8,299 bases of DNA from positions 1-8,299 of the forward strand of contig URYG01000143.1 of NCBI GenBank assembly GCA_900551985.1, read 5' to 3'. The notes beneath the pieces were generated by a model. That model was not told where the DNA came from. It did not search any database and worked only from the letters and a program-made list of their open reading frames with translations. The stretch is from an uncultured Prevotella sp. GTDB lineage: Bacteria > Bacteroidota > Bacteroidia > Bacteroidales > Bacteroidaceae. Positions 7,721 to 8,299 of this stretch are shown here, piece after piece (the stretch's first letter is position 1; the number at the start of each line of letters is the position of its first letter). The position numbers were made by a program, and so were the translations under genes.

Positions 7721-7728
7721 TAATTTTG
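7721..7728 (+). promoter_or_regulatory. Predicted -7 box of the LacI-family gene promoter
   Basis: TAATTTTG on the plus strand matches TAnnTTTG exactly and lies 19 bp before the ATG at 7748, implying a very short leader of roughly 13 nt. No -33 TTTG is visible at the usual spacing. The box shares the 10-nt core TAATTTTGCA with the oppositely oriented susC box. Confidence 0.5.
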
Positions 7729-7747
7729 CAGCGTGATTTAAGATAAC

Positions 7748-8299
7748 ATGAACGAAAATAACAACATAACAATGAAAGATATTGCTCGCGAGCTGGGAGT
7801 CAGTGTTGCTACAGTGAGCCGGGCATTGAAGGACAGTCCTAGAATCAGTGCTGCCCAGAAGGAGCGTATTCAGTCTTTTGCGCGTGAACATAATTTCTTT
7901 CCGAACATGCTTGGCGAGGCTTTGCGCCACAGTAAGGTACAGCCGATGAAGGTCATCGGAGTCATAGTGCCGGAGTTCGTACATTATTATTTTATGTCCG
8001 TCCTTTCGGGCATAGAGGAGGAGGCGAGAGCCCGTGGCTATCGTGTGATGGTGGCTCAGAGTAACGAGAGATACGACAAGGAGGTTGCCATCTGCGAGGA
8101 CTTCTATAAGAATAAGGTATGCGGTATCATCGTATCACAGGCGAAGGACACCAAGCAGTACGGGCATTTCGAGAAGTTGATGAACAATGGCGTGCCTCTC
8201 GTCTTCTACGATAGAATCTGTACGGGCGTGAACTGCTCCCGAGTGGTGGTAGATGACTATATGGGCGCCTTTACCGCCGTTACCCATCTGGTGGTATCA
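7748..8299 (+). CDS. LacI/GalR-family transcriptional regulator, 5' part (cut by window end)
   Basis: DNA-binding regulator, probably controlling the divergent sus operon. From ATG 7748 the frame stays open for 184 codons to the last base, so about half of a usual 330-345-aa LacI protein is visible. Residues 8-53 are the LacI-type helix-turn-helix: MKDIARELGVSVATVSRALK, with recognition-helix specificity residues V20, A21 and R25, the same VATVSR string as E. coli GalR. The hinge helix is N54-M-L-G-E-A-L60; L60 would be the leucine that wedges into the central CpG of the operator. Residues from 68 (KVIGVIVPE) begin the periplasmic-binding-protein-like effector domain, with typical GIEEEARARGYRV and CGIIVS strings. 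A second in-frame ATG at 7772 (Met9) directly precedes the helix-turn-helix and is a possible alternative start; neither ATG has a Shine-Dalgarno. The effector is unknown; a maltose-type sugar is inferred only from context. Confidence 0.93.
   Translation, partial: MNENNNITMKDIARELGVSVATVSRALKDSPRISAAQKERIQSFAREHNFFPNMLGEALRHSKVQPMKVIGVIVPEFVHYYFMSVLSGIEEEARARGYRVMVAQSNERYDKEVAICEDFYKNKVCGIIVSQAKDTKQYGHFEKLMNNGVPLVFYDRICTGVNCSRVVVDDYMGAFTAVTHLVVS

Larger units (their letters stand above)
7467..7747. other. Divergent intergenic control region between susC and the LacI-family gene
   Basis: This AT-rich region of 281 bp is the only sizeable non-coding stretch in the window. From the susC side it holds the untranslated leader with the ATAAACA repeats (about 7467-7585), the susC -7 box (7590-7597), the 12-bp palindrome (7653-7664), the regulator -7 box (7721-7728) and a short regulator leader. 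I see no credible small gene or RNA gene in it. Confidence 0.8.

Noticed and set aside
7640..7984. Minus-strand open frame covering the control region and the regulator start
   Set aside because: It overlaps the LacI-type helix-turn-helix coding sequence and the promoter elements, and its translation has no recognisable domain.

Overview
The window comes from a Bacteroidota chromosome, most likely a Prevotella/Segatella-type gut or oral species. This rests on a SusC/SusD pair, Cys-plus-acidic lipoprotein signals, two promoter boxes of the Bacteroidota TAnnTTTG type, and mostly A-rich rather than Shine-Dalgarno start regions. The genus is inferred from protein flavour and moderate GC; no taxonomic marker gene is present.

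Layout. Bases 55-7466 on the minus strand hold a tight four-gene operon read in the order susC (7466-4383), susD (4364-2751), susE (2724-1570) and susF (1545-55), with gaps of only 18, 26 and 24 bp. Bases 7467-7747 are a 281-bp divergent control region. From 7748 to the window edge runs the plus-strand 5' part of a LacI-family regulator gene. Bases 1-54 hold only a weak hairpin downstream of susF.

How the genes fit together. SusD and SusC form the lidded outer-membrane importer for malto-oligosaccharides. SusE and SusF are surface lipoproteins that hold starch with two and three carbohydrate-binding modules respectively. Order, lengths and domain counts match the Bacteroides thetaiotaomicron starch utilization system. 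The amylase (susG) is not in the window and could lie beyond base 1. The susA/susB enzymes and the membrane sensor SusR that precede susC in B. theta are not next to it here; a divergent LacI-type gene is.

The most interesting part is the control region. A perfect 12-bp palindrome, GCAAACGTTTGC, of exactly the LacI/GalR/PurR operator type sits almost midway between two face-to-face -7 boxes that share a 10-nt core. The susC leader also carries four copies of ATAAACA, two of them inside an exact 13-nt repeat. I see no RNA gene, mobile element, CRISPR array or broken gene. I do not see a wholly new system: the novelty is in the regulatory wiring.
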